Source of the DNA: VRUE01 sp963704505
GTDB lineage: Bacteria; Actinomycetota; Thermoleophilia; Solirubrobacterales; 70-9
DNA: 64,000 nucleotides
Direction: 5' to 3'
Assembly (NCBI GenBank): GCA_963704505.1
Contig: OY969912.1
Location: forward strand, 3,022,346-3,086,345
Made by a program: the position numbers and the translations under genes. Position 1 is the first letter of the stretch; each line of letters starts with the position of its first letter. Below the pieces are notes generated by a model. That model had not been told where the DNA came from and did not search any database. It worked only from the letters and a program-made list of their open reading frames with translations. Below are positions 26,134 through 34,894 of this stretch, piece by piece.

Positions 26134-26154
26134 GAATGAGGATTATCCCAGTAG
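26134..26154. promoter_or_regulatory. Shared bidirectional -10 region of patatin and dacB genes
   Basis: The 21-bp gap between the two divergent start codons contains GGATTATCC. On the plus strand GATTAT is 8 nt before the dacB ATG; on the minus strand GATAAT is 8 nt before the patatin ATG. Both mRNAs would start at or next to their start codons, so the polymerase sites overlap and the promoters should compete. Confidence 0.55.
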
Positions 26155-27414
26155 ATGAGACGGACCCCCGCCCCACTCGTCGCGATTCTGTGCCTAATCG
26201 GCCTGTTTGTCCTGCCTGCTACTACGAACGCCGCCGGAGGCCAGAAGTTCTGCAACGGCCTGCGCTCGCGCCTCGTGCTCGGTGGAGGCAACGCCAGCGG
26301 GCTTTTCGTCGTCGATGCCAGGACCGGCCGGCCGATCTGCGCACGCGCGGCCCGCACGCAGCGGCCACTGGCCTCCAACACCAAGCTCTTCACCACCTCC
26401 GCGGTGCTCTCGGACTTCGGCCCTGAAGCTCGAATCGAGACCAAAGTCCTCGCCGACGGCAAGGTCGACCGCGACGGCGTGCTCCACGGGGACCTCTACC
26501 TGGTCGGCGGCGGCGACCCCGTGCTCGGCTCACCGGTGTTCATCGACCGCTTTTTCGGCGGGCTCGGCACGAACCTCTACGACCTCAAGCGCCAGATCGT
26601 GTCGCGTGCGGAAATCACGGCGGTCACCGGCCGGCTCTACGCGGACGACACGGTCTTCGACCGGCTGCGCGGCGTCGCCGACTCCGGTTACGCGACGAGC
26701 CCTGAAATCGGGCCGCTGTCCGGCCTCTCCTTCAATGCCGGCTTCGCGGACTCCGGGGCCAACAGCTTTTCCTCGGACCCGGCACGACTGGCCGCGACCA
26801 AGCTCGCCGGGGCCCTCAACGACGCCGGCGTCTCGATCAGGGGCCAGGTCGCGCTCGGTGATGCGGATGATGCCGACACCCGCTCGATCGCCTCGGTCGA
26901 ATCGCCGACCATGGACGCGATCGTCAACTCGACCGACGTCAACTCGAACAACTTCTTCGCCGAGATGCTGCTGAAGCTGCTCGGCGCCCATTTCGGCAGC
27001 GGTGGCACGACCACGGCGGGTGCCGAAGTCGCGGAGCAGTTCGCCCGCGGCAAGGGCTCCGGCGTTCACCAGGTCGATGGCTCGGGTCTGACCCGGTCGA
27101 ATCGCGCCTCGCCGCTCCAGGTCGTCCGGCTGCTGGAAGGGATGCGCACCTCATTCGTCCATGAAGACTTCATCTCCGACCTCGCCCTGGCCGGGCACGA
27201 AGGCACCGTTGCCGACCGCATGCACGGAACCGCCGCCGACGGGCACTGCCGACTGAAGACTGGAACGATCTCGTCGGTGAGCAACCTCTCCGGCTACTGC
27301 TTCAACGGCGACGGCAAAACGATGATCTTCTCGATCCTGATGGCGGGGGTGCGCGACCTGACGCTCGCCCACGCCGAGCAGGACCGGATCGCGGCGGCGA
27401 TCGCCGGCTACTGA
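26155..27414 (+). CDS. dacB: D-alanyl-D-alanine carboxypeptidase / PBP4 (DacB) family
   Basis: 419 residues. Signal peptide RTPAPLVAILCLIGLFVLPATTNA. The penicillin-binding motifs are SNTK (SxxK with the nucleophile Ser, about residue 65), SNN (SxN) in DVNSNNFFAEMLLK, and KTG in CRLKTGTISSVSNLSGY. The LYLVGGGDPVLG segment is typical of peptidase family S13. It trims or cross-cuts peptidoglycan peptides outside the membrane. Its stop overlaps the ligA stop region by 7 bp. Confidence 0.93.
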   Translation: MRRTPAPLVAILCLIGLFVLPATTNAAGGQKFCNGLRSRLVLGGGNASGLFVVDARTGRPICARAARTQRPLASNTKLFTTSAVLSDFGPEARIETKVLADGKVDRDGVLHGDLYLVGGGDPVLGSPVFIDRFFGGLGTNLYDLKRQIVSRAEITAVTGRLYADDTVFDRLRGVADSGYATSPEIGPLSGLSFNAGFADSGANSFSSDPARLAATKLAGALNDAGVSIRGQVALGDADDADTRSIASVESPTMDAIVNSTDVNSNNFFAEMLLKLLGAHFGSGGTTTAGAEVAEQFARGKGSGVHQVDGSGLTRSNRASPLQVVRLLEGMRTSFVHEDFISDLALAGHEGTVADRMHGTAADGHCRLKTGTISSVSNLSGYCFNGDGKTMIFSILMAGVRDLTLAHAEQDRIAAAIAGY

Positions 27415-29441
27415 GAGTCGCCGAGCAGCGCGACCAGGCCGGCTTCGTCGAGCACGTCGACGCCCAGCTCCTCGGCCTTGGCGAGCTTCGAGCCGGGGCT
27501 GTCGCCGGCGACAACGTGGTCGGTTTTCTTCGAGACCGAATTGGTGACCTTGCCGCCTGCCGCCTTGATCATCGCGCCCGCCTCCTCGCGGGTCAGCTCC
27601 GGCAGGGTGCCGGTGAGGACCAGGGTCCTGCCCTCCAGCGGCCCCCCCGCCTTGCGCATTTCCGACGGATCCAGCTCCAGCCGCAGGCCCTTTTCGCGGA
27701 GCTTCGCGATCAGCTCGGCGGTGCGCTCGTCGGCGAGGCTCTCGGCGATCTGGGCGGCCATGATCGGCCCGACCCCCTCGACCTCCTCGATCCGCTCGGG
27801 GTCGGCGCGCTGCAGCTCGGCGATCGAGCCCAGGTGCATCGCCAGCGCCTCGGCCGTGACGTAGCCGACCCCGGGCAGCCCGAGCGCGTACAGGACGCGC
27901 TGGAAGGGCCGCTGACGGGAATATTCGATGGCGGCGATCAGGTTGGCCGCTGAGACCTCGCCGAAGCCCTCGAGGCCGCTGAGGCGCTCCTCGGTGAGGT
28001 CGTAGATATCGCCGACATCGGCGATCAGGCCGTCCTGGAGGAAGCGCAGCGCCTGCTTCTCGCCGAGGCCGTCGATGTCCATCGCCCCCTTGCTGACGAA
28101 GTGCTTGACGTGCTGGAAAGACTGCCCGGGGCAGCCGGCGCGGTTCGGGCAGATCGTGAAGACGCTGTCCTCGGGTTTCACCGTCGGCGTCCCGCAGGCC
28201 GGGCATTTCTTCGGCGGCCTGGGCTTGCGCGCCCTCGGGTTCTCACGGGGGAGCTTCGGCGAGACGACCTGGGGAATGACGTCCCCGGCACGCATCACCA
28301 CCACCTCGTCCCCCTCGCGCACGCCCTTGCGGGCCAGGTCCTCCTCGTTGTGGAGGGTCGCGGTGGTCACGGTGACGCCCCCGACGTGAACCGGCTCGAG
28401 CATCGCGAAGGGGACCAGGTGCCCGGTGCGGCCGACGTTCCAGACGACCCTGGTCATCCGCGTCGTCGCCGTCGTCGGCGGGAACTTCCAGGCGATCGCC
28501 CAGCGCGGCTCGCGCCCGACGACGCCCAGCTCCCGCCACAGCGCCCGCTCGTCGACCTTGGCGACGACCCCGTCGATCTCGTAGTCGAGCCGCTCGCGCC
28601 GCTCCTCCCACCAGTGACAGCGCTCGACCACCGACTCGACCCCGTCATGGTGAGCGGTGTCGGGATTGACCCTGAATCCCTTGGCGGCGAGCCACTCGAC
28701 CTCCTCGCTGTGGGTGGCGAAGTCGACCCCGCGGGTCGCCCCCGTGCCGTAGCACCAGATCGAGAGCGGCCTTTCCGCCGACATCGCCGGATCGAGCTGC
28801 CGCAGCGAGCCGGCGGCCGAGTTGCGCGGGTTGGCGAAGGTCGGCTTCTCTTCGGCGGCGCGGCGCTCGTTGACCGTTTTGAAGTCCTCGATCGAGAGGT
28901 AGACCTCGCCGCGCACTTCGATGAAGGCGGGTGCGTCGGGGATCTCCTTCGGGATCGCCTCGATCGTCTCCAGGTTCCTGGTCACGTCCTCGCCGACCCG
29001 CCCGTCGCCGCGCGTGGCGCCGCGGGTGAACCTCCCGTCCTCGTAGGTGAGGGAGATCGCCAGGCCGTCGATCTTGGGCTCGGTCGTGTAGCTGAATTCC
29101 GAGGCGGTGATGTCCAATCGTTTGAGGAAGTTGTGGATCCGGCCCTCCCAGGCGCGGATCTCCTCCTCGGTGCGGGCGTTGCCGAGCGAGAGCATGCGCT
29201 CGGCGTGCTCGACCTCGGGGAAGCGGCCCGAGGGCGGCGCCCCCACCCGCTGGGTCGGCGAGTCGGGGCTGACCAGGTCAGGGTGCTCGGCCTCGATCCC
29301 GCGGAGCTCGTCGAGCAGGGCGTCGTATTCGTCGTCGCCGATCTCCGGCTCGTCGCGGCGGTAGTAGAGCTCGTTGTGGTGGCGAAGCTCGCCGCGCAGC
29401 TCCTCGGCGCGCTCGACGGCGGCTTTGGGCGCCTCGCTCAC
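27408..29441 (-). CDS. ligA: NAD-dependent DNA ligase
   Basis: 677 residues from GTG 29441, in a GTGA overlap with the surE stop; a longer start would overlap surE more deeply. Domain order: Ia (RHHNELYYRRDEPEIGDDEYD), the adenylation domain with catalytic Lys in EPKIDGLAISL, OB fold, a four-Cys zinc finger (CPACG ... CPNRAGC), helix-hairpin-helix repeats, and a C-terminal BRCT domain (GPLEGRTLVLTGTLPELTREEA). It seals nicks in DNA replication and repair. Confidence 0.97.
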   Translation of the reverse strand: MSEAPKAAVERAEELRGELRHHNELYYRRDEPEIGDDEYDALLDELRGIEAEHPDLVSPDSPTQRVGAPPSGRFPEVEHAERMLSLGNARTEEEIRAWEGRIHNFLKRLDITASEFSYTTEPKIDGLAISLTYEDGRFTRGATRGDGRVGEDVTRNLETIEAIPKEIPDAPAFIEVRGEVYLSIEDFKTVNERRAAEEKPTFANPRNSAAGSLRQLDPAMSAERPLSIWCYGTGATRGVDFATHSEEVEWLAAKGFRVNPDTAHHDGVESVVERCHWWEERRERLDYEIDGVVAKVDERALWRELGVVGREPRWAIAWKFPPTTATTRMTRVVWNVGRTGHLVPFAMLEPVHVGGVTVTTATLHNEEDLARKGVREGDEVVVMRAGDVIPQVVSPKLPRENPRARKPRPPKKCPACGTPTVKPEDSVFTICPNRAGCPGQSFQHVKHFVSKGAMDIDGLGEKQALRFLQDGLIADVGDIYDLTEERLSGLEGFGEVSAANLIAAIEYSRQRPFQRVLYALGLPGVGYVTAEALAMHLGSIAELQRADPERIEEVEGVGPIMAAQIAESLADERTAELIAKLREKGLRLELDPSEMRKAGGPLEGRTLVLTGTLPELTREEAGAMIKAAGGKVTNSVSKKTDHVVAGDSPGSKLAKAEELGVDVLDEAGLVALLGDSQ

Positions 29442-30247
29442 GCCGTCGGGGCGCTGGCGGCCAGCATCTCCTCGAAGCCCCATCCCCGCAGCGCCTCGAG
29501 CCCGCCGTGGTCGGTGAGGTCGAAGTGGATCGGGGTGACCGACACCCGCCCGCGGGCGACCGCGTAGAGGTCGGTGCCGTCGGTCTCCTCATAGCCCGGT
29601 TTCCAGCCGTAGATCTCGTAGCGCCGGCGGCCACCCGACTCCTCGCCGACCAGCTTCAGCTCGTCGTTGTAGATCCGTTTGCCGAGTCTTGTGACCTCGA
29701 CCCCGGCCGGCTCGCCGGCCGGGCAGTTGACGTTGATCAGGGTCGCCTCCGGCATCGGCTCGCCGACCAGTCGCCTGACCAGCTCGGCGCCGAAGGCGGC
29801 GGAGCAGGTGAAGTCGAATTGCCCGCTGACGTAGCCCATGCCGCCCCCGGAGGACTGCTGCGAGAAGGCGACGGCGGGAATGCCGAGGACGATGCCCTCG
29901 AAGGCGGCGGCGACCGTCCCCGAGTAGGTGATGTCGTCGCCGAGGTTGGCCCCGTGGTTGATCCCGGAGACGATCAGGTCCGGCCTGCCGCCGACCAGGC
30001 CGAGCTCGGCGAAGCGGACGCAGTCGACCGGGGTGCCGTCGGTCGCGTAGCCGAGGTCGCCGTCGTCGAACTCGACCTCCTCGACCGTGAGCGGCGACCG
30101 GGTCGTGATGCTGCGAGCGGTGGCCGAGCGATTCGAGTCGGGAGCGATCACGTCGACCTCGACCCCGTCGATCTTGCGGAGGGCACGGCGCATCGCCTGC
30201 AGCCCGGGTGCGGTTATCCCGTCGTCGTTGGTGAGCAGCACGCGCAT
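29438..30247 (-). CDS. surE: 5'-nucleotidase SurE
   Basis: 269 residues from ATG 30247 (MRVLLTNDDGI), the family's standard start. The metal site is the NDD motif at residues 7-9, with SGINHGANLGDDITYSGTVAAA further on. It dephosphorylates nucleoside monophosphates in stress and survival physiology. TAGAAT is 7 nt before the ATG and no ribosome-binding site is seen. Couples into ligA at its end; divergent from truA over 42 bp. Confidence 0.95.
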   Translation of the reverse strand: MRVLLTNDDGITAPGLQAMRRALRKIDGVEVDVIAPDSNRSATARSITTRSPLTVEEVEFDDGDLGYATDGTPVDCVRFAELGLVGGRPDLIVSGINHGANLGDDITYSGTVAAAFEGIVLGIPAVAFSQQSSGGGMGYVSGQFDFTCSAAFGAELVRRLVGEPMPEATLINVNCPAGEPAGVEVTRLGKRIYNDELKLVGEESGGRRRYEIYGWKPGYEETDGTDLYAVARGRVSVTPIHFDLTDHGGLEALRGWGFEEMLAASAPTA

Positions 30248-30289
30248 GCCGCCGATTCTAGGTGGACGGGCCAGCGGCATACTGCCCCC

Positions 30290-31024
30290 GTGACCAGCGT
30301 CCGCCTCGACATCGAATACGACGGTTCCGGCTTTTCCGGCTGGGCGCGCCAACCGGGACTACTGACGGTGCAGGGCGCGCTCGAGGAAGCACTCGCGAAG
30401 ATCTTCCGCTCCCCCGCAACCCTGACCGTGGCCGGCAGGACCGACGCGGGGGTCCACGCGCTGGGCCAGGTGGCGAGCTTCGAGACCGACGAGGCGCTGC
30501 CCAAAGGCCTCGCCCACCGCCTCAATGGGACCTCCCCCGACCACGTCACCGTGCGCTCCGCGACCGTCGCCGAGGAGGGCTTCGACGCCCGTGGGGACGC
30601 GACCTCGCGCAGCTACCGCTACCGGCTACTTGCCCGCGCCGCCTCGAGCCCCTTCGAGGACGGCCGCGCCCTCTGGTGGCCCTACCGGCTCGACCGCGAC
30701 GCGCTCGACCAGTGCGCCGCCCTCGTACGGGGCAGCCACGACTTCACCGCCTTCACGCCGACCCAGACCGACCACGTCCATTTTCAGCGCACTGTCTTCA
30801 CGGCCGACTGGGAGTGGGACGGCGACTCAGGCGCCTTCCTGATCACCGCCGACGCCTTCATGCGCAACATGGTCCGCGTCCTGGTCGGCACCCAGCTCGA
30901 CGTAGCCACCGGCCGCCGCTCGATAGACGACCTGAGCCGGCTCCTGGAAGGCGCCCCCCGCTCAGAAGCCGGAGAAACCGCTCCCCCGCACGGGCTCTAC
31001 CTCGAGTCCGTTTCCTACAGCTGA
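30290..31024 (+). CDS. truA: tRNA pseudouridine synthase A
   Basis: 244 residues from GTG 30290. Makes pseudouridine at positions 38-40 of tRNA anticodon arms. The start RLDIEYDGSGFSGWARQPG and the catalytic Asp in AGRTDAGVHALGQVA are diagnostic; the C-terminal half holds FMRNMVRVLVGTQLDVATGR. CATACT lies 6 nt before the GTG. In many bacteria truA follows rplQ on the same strand; here it converges on rplQ. Confidence 0.95.
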   Translation: MTSVRLDIEYDGSGFSGWARQPGLLTVQGALEEALAKIFRSPATLTVAGRTDAGVHALGQVASFETDEALPKGLAHRLNGTSPDHVTVRSATVAEEGFDARGDATSRSYRYRLLARAASSPFEDGRALWWPYRLDRDALDQCAALVRGSHDFTAFTPTQTDHVHFQRTVFTADWEWDGDSGAFLITADAFMRNMVRVLVGTQLDVATGRRSIDDLSRLLEGAPRSEAGETAPPHGLYLESVSYS

Positions 31025-31026
31025 GC

Positions 31027-31055
31027 GGCGGGTGGCGCCGTAGGGGGTACCCGCC
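31027..31055. terminator. Possible bidirectional hairpin between truA and rplQ
   Basis: GGCGGGT (31027-31033) pairs with ACCCGCC (31049-31055) around a 15-nt loop that itself contains GGCGCC. It sits 3 nt after the truA stop and 68 nt beyond the rplQ stop, in a 98-bp convergent gap. No T-run. Confidence 0.4.
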
Positions 31056-31122
31056 CTGAGGAAGCTTTAGCTACCGGAAGGGGTGGCTGGTTCCTGCGGC
31101 GACAGGACCCGCCGGCCTGGCG

Positions 31123-31476
31123 CTAAACGAGCTCTAGGAAGACCATCTCGGTCGAGTCCGATTTCCTCGGCCCCAACTTGATGATCCTGGTGTAGCCGCC
31201 GGGCCGCTCCACGTAACGGGGGGCGACCTCCTCGAAGAGCTTGTGAACGATGAACTTGTCGTTGTGGAGCGTCGCCAGCGCCTGCCGGCGGGCGTGCAGG
31301 TCGCCGCGTTTGGCGAGCGTGATCAGCTGCTCGACCTCGGGCTTGACCGCCTTCGCCTTCGCCTGGCTGGTTTCGATCCTCTCGTGCTCGATCAGCTGCT
31401 TCGAGAGGTTGGAGAGCAGGGCGTCACGGTGCGCCGAGTTGCGACTGAGCTTGTTTCGCTTCTTGCGGTGACGCAT
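31123..31476 (-). CDS. rplQ: 50S ribosomal protein L17
   Basis: 117 residues, standard bacterial length. Opens with MRHRKKRNKLSRNSAHRDALLSNLSKQLIEHERIETSQAKAK (residues 1-42), the family signature. It lies near the peptide exit tunnel of the large subunit. It is the last gene of the alpha operon, 27 bp after rpoA. Confidence 0.97.
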   Translation of the reverse strand: MRHRKKRNKLSRNSAHRDALLSNLSKQLIEHERIETSQAKAKAVKPEVEQLITLAKRGDLHARRQALATLHNDKFIVHKLFEEVAPRYVERPGGYTRIIKLGPRKSDSTEMVFLELV

Positions 31477-31503
31477 TGCTCTCTCCCGGAATTCTTGCGG
31501 TTC

Positions 31504-32487
31504 TCAGTCCTGCTGGAGATCGAGGCCGCGGGAATGGAGGGTCTCGATCACTTCCTCGATCGACTTCTGACCGAAGTTCGGGATCGCGTTCAGCTCCGAG
31601 CGCGACTTGCGCACCAGGTCGCCGACCGTCTGCACCCCGGCACGCTTGAGGCAGTTGTATGAGCGGACGCCGAGCTCGAGCTCCTCGATCAGGATCTCGT
31701 CGAGGCCGTTGGCGCTCGCCCCGCCGCCGTCGCCGGCCGAGCCGGCGAGCGCGTCGGACGAGGGCGCCGCGACCGGTTCGCGCGCCGTCAGCTCCTCGAC
31801 CCGGTCGGCGTCGGTGAAGATCGCCAGGCTCTTGATCAGGATCTCAGAGGCCTCGCGCAGCGCCGCCGCGGGCTCGATCGAGCCGTCGGTCACGAGATCG
31901 AGGGTCAGTTTGTCGAAGTCGGTGCGCTGGCCGACGCGGGCGGTGGCGACGTCGTAGGAAGCACGCCGAATCGGCGAGAAGATCGAGTCGATCGGGATCA
32001 CGCCGATCGGCTGCTCGTCGGACTTGTTCTCTTCGGCCGGCGAGTAGCCACGGCCGCGGCCGATCGTCAGGTACACCTCGAGTTTGGTTTTTTTCTCGAG
32101 CGTCGCGATCGGCGCCTCGGGGTTGAGGATCTCGACGCCGGAAGGCAGGTCGATGTCCTTCGCCCTGATCTCACCGGGGCCGGTGGCGACCAGCGGGGCC
32201 TCGACCTCATCGGCGTCGGTGTGCATGCGGACGACCAGGTCCTTGAGGTTGAGGACGATGTCGGTGACGTCCTCTTTGACGCCGGGGACGCTGGAGAACT
32301 CGTGTGCAACCCCCTCGATGCGGACGCTGGTGATCGCGGCGCCGCCCAGCGAGGAGAGCAGGACGCGGCGGAGGCCGTTGCCGAACGTGTAGCCGAAGCC
32401 CTTGTCGAGCGGCTCGATCGTGAAGGTGCCGCGACGATCGTCGACTTTCTCTGAGCTGATGCGAGGTACCTGGAAGTCAGTGGTCAT
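31504..32487 (-). CDS. rpoA: RNA polymerase alpha subunit
   Basis: 327 residues. N-terminal assembly domain with FGYTFGNGLRRVLLSSLGGAAITSVRIEGVAHEFSS (residues 30-65), a Gly/Ala/Ser linker near residue 245, and a C-terminal domain (LGVRSYNCLKRAGVQTVGDLV, NFGQKSIEEVIETL) that contacts UP elements and activators. Normal length for the family. Between rpsD and rplQ, as in most bacteria. Confidence 0.97.
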   Translation of the reverse strand: MTTDFQVPRISSEKVDDRRGTFTIEPLDKGFGYTFGNGLRRVLLSSLGGAAITSVRIEGVAHEFSSVPGVKEDVTDIVLNLKDLVVRMHTDADEVEAPLVATGPGEIRAKDIDLPSGVEILNPEAPIATLEKKTKLEVYLTIGRGRGYSPAEENKSDEQPIGVIPIDSIFSPIRRASYDVATARVGQRTDFDKLTLDLVTDGSIEPAAALREASEILIKSLAIFTDADRVEELTAREPVAAPSSDALAGSAGDGGGASANGLDEILIEELELGVRSYNCLKRAGVQTVGDLVRKSRSELNAIPNFGQKSIEEVIETLHSRGLDLQQD

Positions 32488-32522
32488 GAGGTCCTTGAGT
32501 TGTGTTGCGAATTGGGCCCGGA

Positions 32523-33143
32523 CTACTTGGAGTACAGCTCGACGATGAGCTGCTCCTGTACCGGCGCCGAGATCTCTGCACGCTCTGGGTAGCGCAGGAT
32601 CTTGGCGGTAAGCGAGTCGTGGTCGGCCTGGAGCCAGGCCGGGACGGTCGAGACGAGCTCCGTCGCTTTGCGAATCGTGTCGGCCGCGGCGGAATCCGCC
32701 TTGATCGAAATCACGTCTTCGGGTCGCACCTGGTAGGAGGGGACGTCGACGCGGCGGCCGTTGACGAGCCAGTGACCGTGGCGGATCAGCTGGCGCGACT
32801 GGCGCCGAGAGGCGGCGAAGCCGAGGCGGACGAGGACGTTGTCGAGCCGGGACTCGAGCAGCCGAAGGAGGTTCTCACCGGTGACGCCGTCCTGGCGCGA
32901 TGCTTTGTCGTAGTAGGCGCGGAACTGCTTCTCCAGCACCTGGTAGTAGCGCCGCGTCTTCTGCTTCTCGCGCAGCTGTACGCGGTACTCGGACTGGCGC
33001 ATGCGACCGCGGCCGTGCTCGCCGGGCGGGTAGGAGCGCCGCTCGACGCCGCATTTGTCGGTGAAGCAGCGCTCACCCTTGAGAAAGAGCTTCTGGCCCT
33101 CGCGGCGGCACTGCTTGCACTGGGGGGAAGTGTCGCGTGCCAT
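32523..33143 (-). CDS. rpsD: 30S ribosomal protein S4 (zinc-binding type)
   Basis: 206 residues. Primary 16S rRNA binder that also takes part in translational control of its operon in other bacteria. The zinc-finger form is seen as CKQC near the N-terminus and CFTDKC around residue 26. The S4 RNA-binding fold lies around RLDNVLVRLGFAASRRQSRQLIRHGHWLVNGRRV, residues 95-130. Starts 1 nt from the rpsK stop. Confidence 0.97.
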   Translation of the reverse strand: MARDTSPQCKQCRREGQKLFLKGERCFTDKCGVERRSYPPGEHGRGRMRQSEYRVQLREKQKTRRYYQVLEKQFRAYYDKASRQDGVTGENLLRLLESRLDNVLVRLGFAASRRQSRQLIRHGHWLVNGRRVDVPSYQVRPEDVISIKADSAAADTIRKATELVSTVPAWLQADHDSLTAKILRYPERAEISAPVQEQLIVELYSK

Positions 33144-33545
33144 CTAGACCCTCCGCCGCTTCTTCGGGCGACAGCCGTTGTGCGCCTGCGGGGAGACGTC
33201 CTTGACCGTGGTCACGTCGAGGCCGGCGGCCTGCAGCGAGCGGATCGCCGTCTCACGGCCGGAGCCGGCGCCCTTGGCGAAGACCTCGACCCGTTCGAGC
33301 CCCTGTTCCATGCCTTTTTTGGCGGCCGCGTCGGCGGTCACCTGGGCGGCGAACGGAGTCGACTTGCGCGAGCCTTTGAAGCCCGCCGAGCCGGCCGACT
33401 CCCAAGCGATCACGTTGCCTTCGGTGTCGGTCAGGGTGACGATCGTGTTGTTGAAGGAAGTCTTGATGTGAGCCTGCCCGTAGGGCACGTTCTTTTTGAC
33501 GCGTTTACGGGAGCGCCCCTTGGCGGGTTTTTTCGGCTGCGGCAC
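33144..33545 (-). CDS. rpsK: 30S ribosomal protein S11
   Basis: 133 residues. Platform protein of the small subunit next to the mRNA exit. Diagnostic stretches: HIKTSFNNTIVTLTDTEGN, SAGSAGFKGSRKSTPFAAQV and the basic tail HNGCRPKKRRRV. N-terminal Lys/Arg-rich arm of about 20 residues. Nine bp after rpsM. Confidence 0.97.
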   Translation of the reverse strand: MPQPKKPAKGRSRKRVKKNVPYGQAHIKTSFNNTIVTLTDTEGNVIAWESAGSAGFKGSRKSTPFAAQVTADAAAKKGMEQGLERVEVFAKGAGSGRETAIRSLQAAGLDVTTVKDVSPQAHNGCRPKKRRRV

Positions 33546-33554
33546 TCTGTTCGC

Positions 33555-33935
33555 CTATTTCTGCGGTGCCTTGCGCTTGCCGGCGACGCTCATCCGGCGG
33601 GGGCCCTTGCGGCCCCGTGCGTTGGTCTTGGTCCGCTGGCCGCGAACCGGGAGGCCGCGCCGGTGGCGGAGGCCGCGGTAGGCGCCGATCTCCATCAGCC
33701 TTTTGACGTCCTGGGAGCGCTCGCGCCGGAGGTCGCCCTCGACCTCGTGCTGCTCGACCGCTTCGCGCAGGCGGACCACCTCGTCCTCGGTCAGGTCTTT
33801 GACGAGGGTGTTGGAATCGATTTTGGTCTCCGCCAGGATCGCCTGGGCGGTCGACTGACCGATGCCGAAGATGTAGGTGAGGCCGACTTCGACCCTTTTC
33901 TGAACCGGGATGTTGACGCCCGCGATACGTGCCAT
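33555..33935 (-). CDS. rpsM: 30S ribosomal protein S13
   Basis: 126 residues from ATG 33935 (MARIAGVNIPVQKRVEVGLTYIFG), the conserved family start; the longer frame upstream crosses rpmJ. The C-terminus GLPVRGQRTKTNARGRKGPRR reaches the decoding centre and contacts tRNA. Eleven bp after rpmJ. Confidence 0.96.
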   Translation of the reverse strand: MARIAGVNIPVQKRVEVGLTYIFGIGQSTAQAILAETKIDSNTLVKDLTEDEVVRLREAVEQHEVEGDLRRERSQDVKRLMEIGAYRGLRHRRGLPVRGQRTKTNARGRKGPRRMSVAGKRKAPQK

Positions 33936-33946
33936 CGTGCCCGGCC

Positions 33947-34060
33947 CTAGCCCTGGCGCTGCTTGTGTCGAGGATTCGAGCAGATCACCAGGACCGCACC
34001 ATTGCGGCGGATGATCTTGCACTTTTCGCACATCGGCTTTACGGAAGCTCGGACCTTCAT
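33947..34060 (-). CDS. rpmJ: 50S ribosomal protein L36
   Basis: 37 residues, MKVRASVKPMCEKCKIIRRN and onward. The zinc ligands Cys11, Cys14, Cys27 and His32 are all present, so this is the zinc-dependent form. CCGGAG lies 2 nt before the ATG. It is the first gene of the alpha-operon group here. In most bacteria infA precedes it, but no infA is found upstream. Confidence 0.95.
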   Translation of the reverse strand: MKVRASVKPMCEKCKIIRRNGAVLVICSNPRHKQRQG

Positions 34061-34191
34061 TGCTCCGGATTCGTATCGACTACAGGACTCCTGCACGTCC
34101 CATGAATCGGACGGCAGGCACACTCAACCGGCCCTTGGGCCGACCGAGAAAGATAGCAGGAGGTCTTCCTCGGGGCGTTGTAGGTAAACCG
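34061..34191. other. Gap upstream of rpmJ, no gene found
   Basis: 131 bp between rpmJ and the methyltransferase gene. All frames were read for infA without success, as the space is too short for its usual 72 codons. On the minus strand TTGAGT (near 34120) and GATACG (near 34075) are weak promoter-like words, so an independent alpha-operon promoter is probable but not pinned down. Confidence 0.45.
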
Positions 34192-34878
34192 CTAGGAGGC
34201 GGCCCGCCCGGAGACGAGCGCCAGGGTGAACCCGTCGTAGCCCTTCGCCCCCACGGTCTGGATCGTGGTGGCCTCGGCGCGCGGGTCGGCGGCCAGTTTC
34301 TCGTGCAGGGCGCGCTGGGCCACGGTAGCCGGATCGTCGGAGGCCTCCTCGGCGAGCGTCCCGCCGCGGACGACGTTGTCGGCGATGACGATGCCGCCAG
34401 GCCTGGTCCGGTCCAACGCCCAGTCGACGTAGTTCGGCGTGTTCGCCTTGTCGGCATCGATGAAGACGAGGTCAAAGGGCCCGGCCCCGTCGCGCTCGAG
34501 GCCCGGCAGCGAGTCGAGGGCGGCTCCGACGCGGATCTCGACCCGATCCCCCACCCCGGCCCGGTCGATGTTCGCCCTGGCGACCTCGGCGAACTCAGGC
34601 TTCGCCTCGAGCGAGATCAGGCGGCCGTCCGCCGGCAAGGCCCGTGCCAGCCAGATCGAGCTGTAGCCGCCGAGGGTTCCGAACTCGAGGACCTCGCGGG
34701 CGCCGATCGCGCGAGCCACCAGGTGGAGCAGCTTGCCCTGGGCCGGCGTCACCTGGATCTCCGGCAGGCCGGCCGCCGCGCTTGCGGACACCGCCGCACT
34801 CAGCGCCTCGTCCTCCTCGGCGATCGTCGCGCCGACGAAGGCGTCGACCGCCGACCAGGTCTCCTGCTCCGAGCTCAC
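34192..34878 (-). CDS. SAM-dependent O-methyltransferase (COMT/CcoAOMT family)
   Basis: 228 residues, GTG start. SAM-binding motif I VLEFGTLGGYSSIWLARAL, and DLVFIDADKANTPNYVDWAL with the metal-binding Asp pair of the cation-dependent family 3 O-methyltransferases; IVIADNVVRGGTLAEEA follows. It methylates a hydroxyl, typically a catechol; the substrate is unknown. CAGAAT is 6 nt before the GTG. It lies in the stretch that separates map from rpmJ. Confidence 0.9.
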   Translation of the reverse strand: MSSEQETWSAVDAFVGATIAEEDEALSAAVSASAAAGLPEIQVTPAQGKLLHLVARAIGAREVLEFGTLGGYSSIWLARALPADGRLISLEAKPEFAEVARANIDRAGVGDRVEIRVGAALDSLPGLERDGAGPFDLVFIDADKANTPNYVDWALDRTRPGGIVIADNVVRGGTLAEEASDDPATVAQRALHEKLAADPRAEATTIQTVGAKGYDGFTLALVSGRAAS

Positions 34879-34894
34879 GCGCGCATTCTGACGC

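Noticed and set aside
29507..30289. Plus-strand extension upstream of truA
   Set aside because: It is antisense to surE. The truA family start and the GTG at 30290 fix the gene.
34061..34191. infA upstream of rpmJ
   Set aside because: No frame encodes an S1-like fold and the gap is too short for the full gene.
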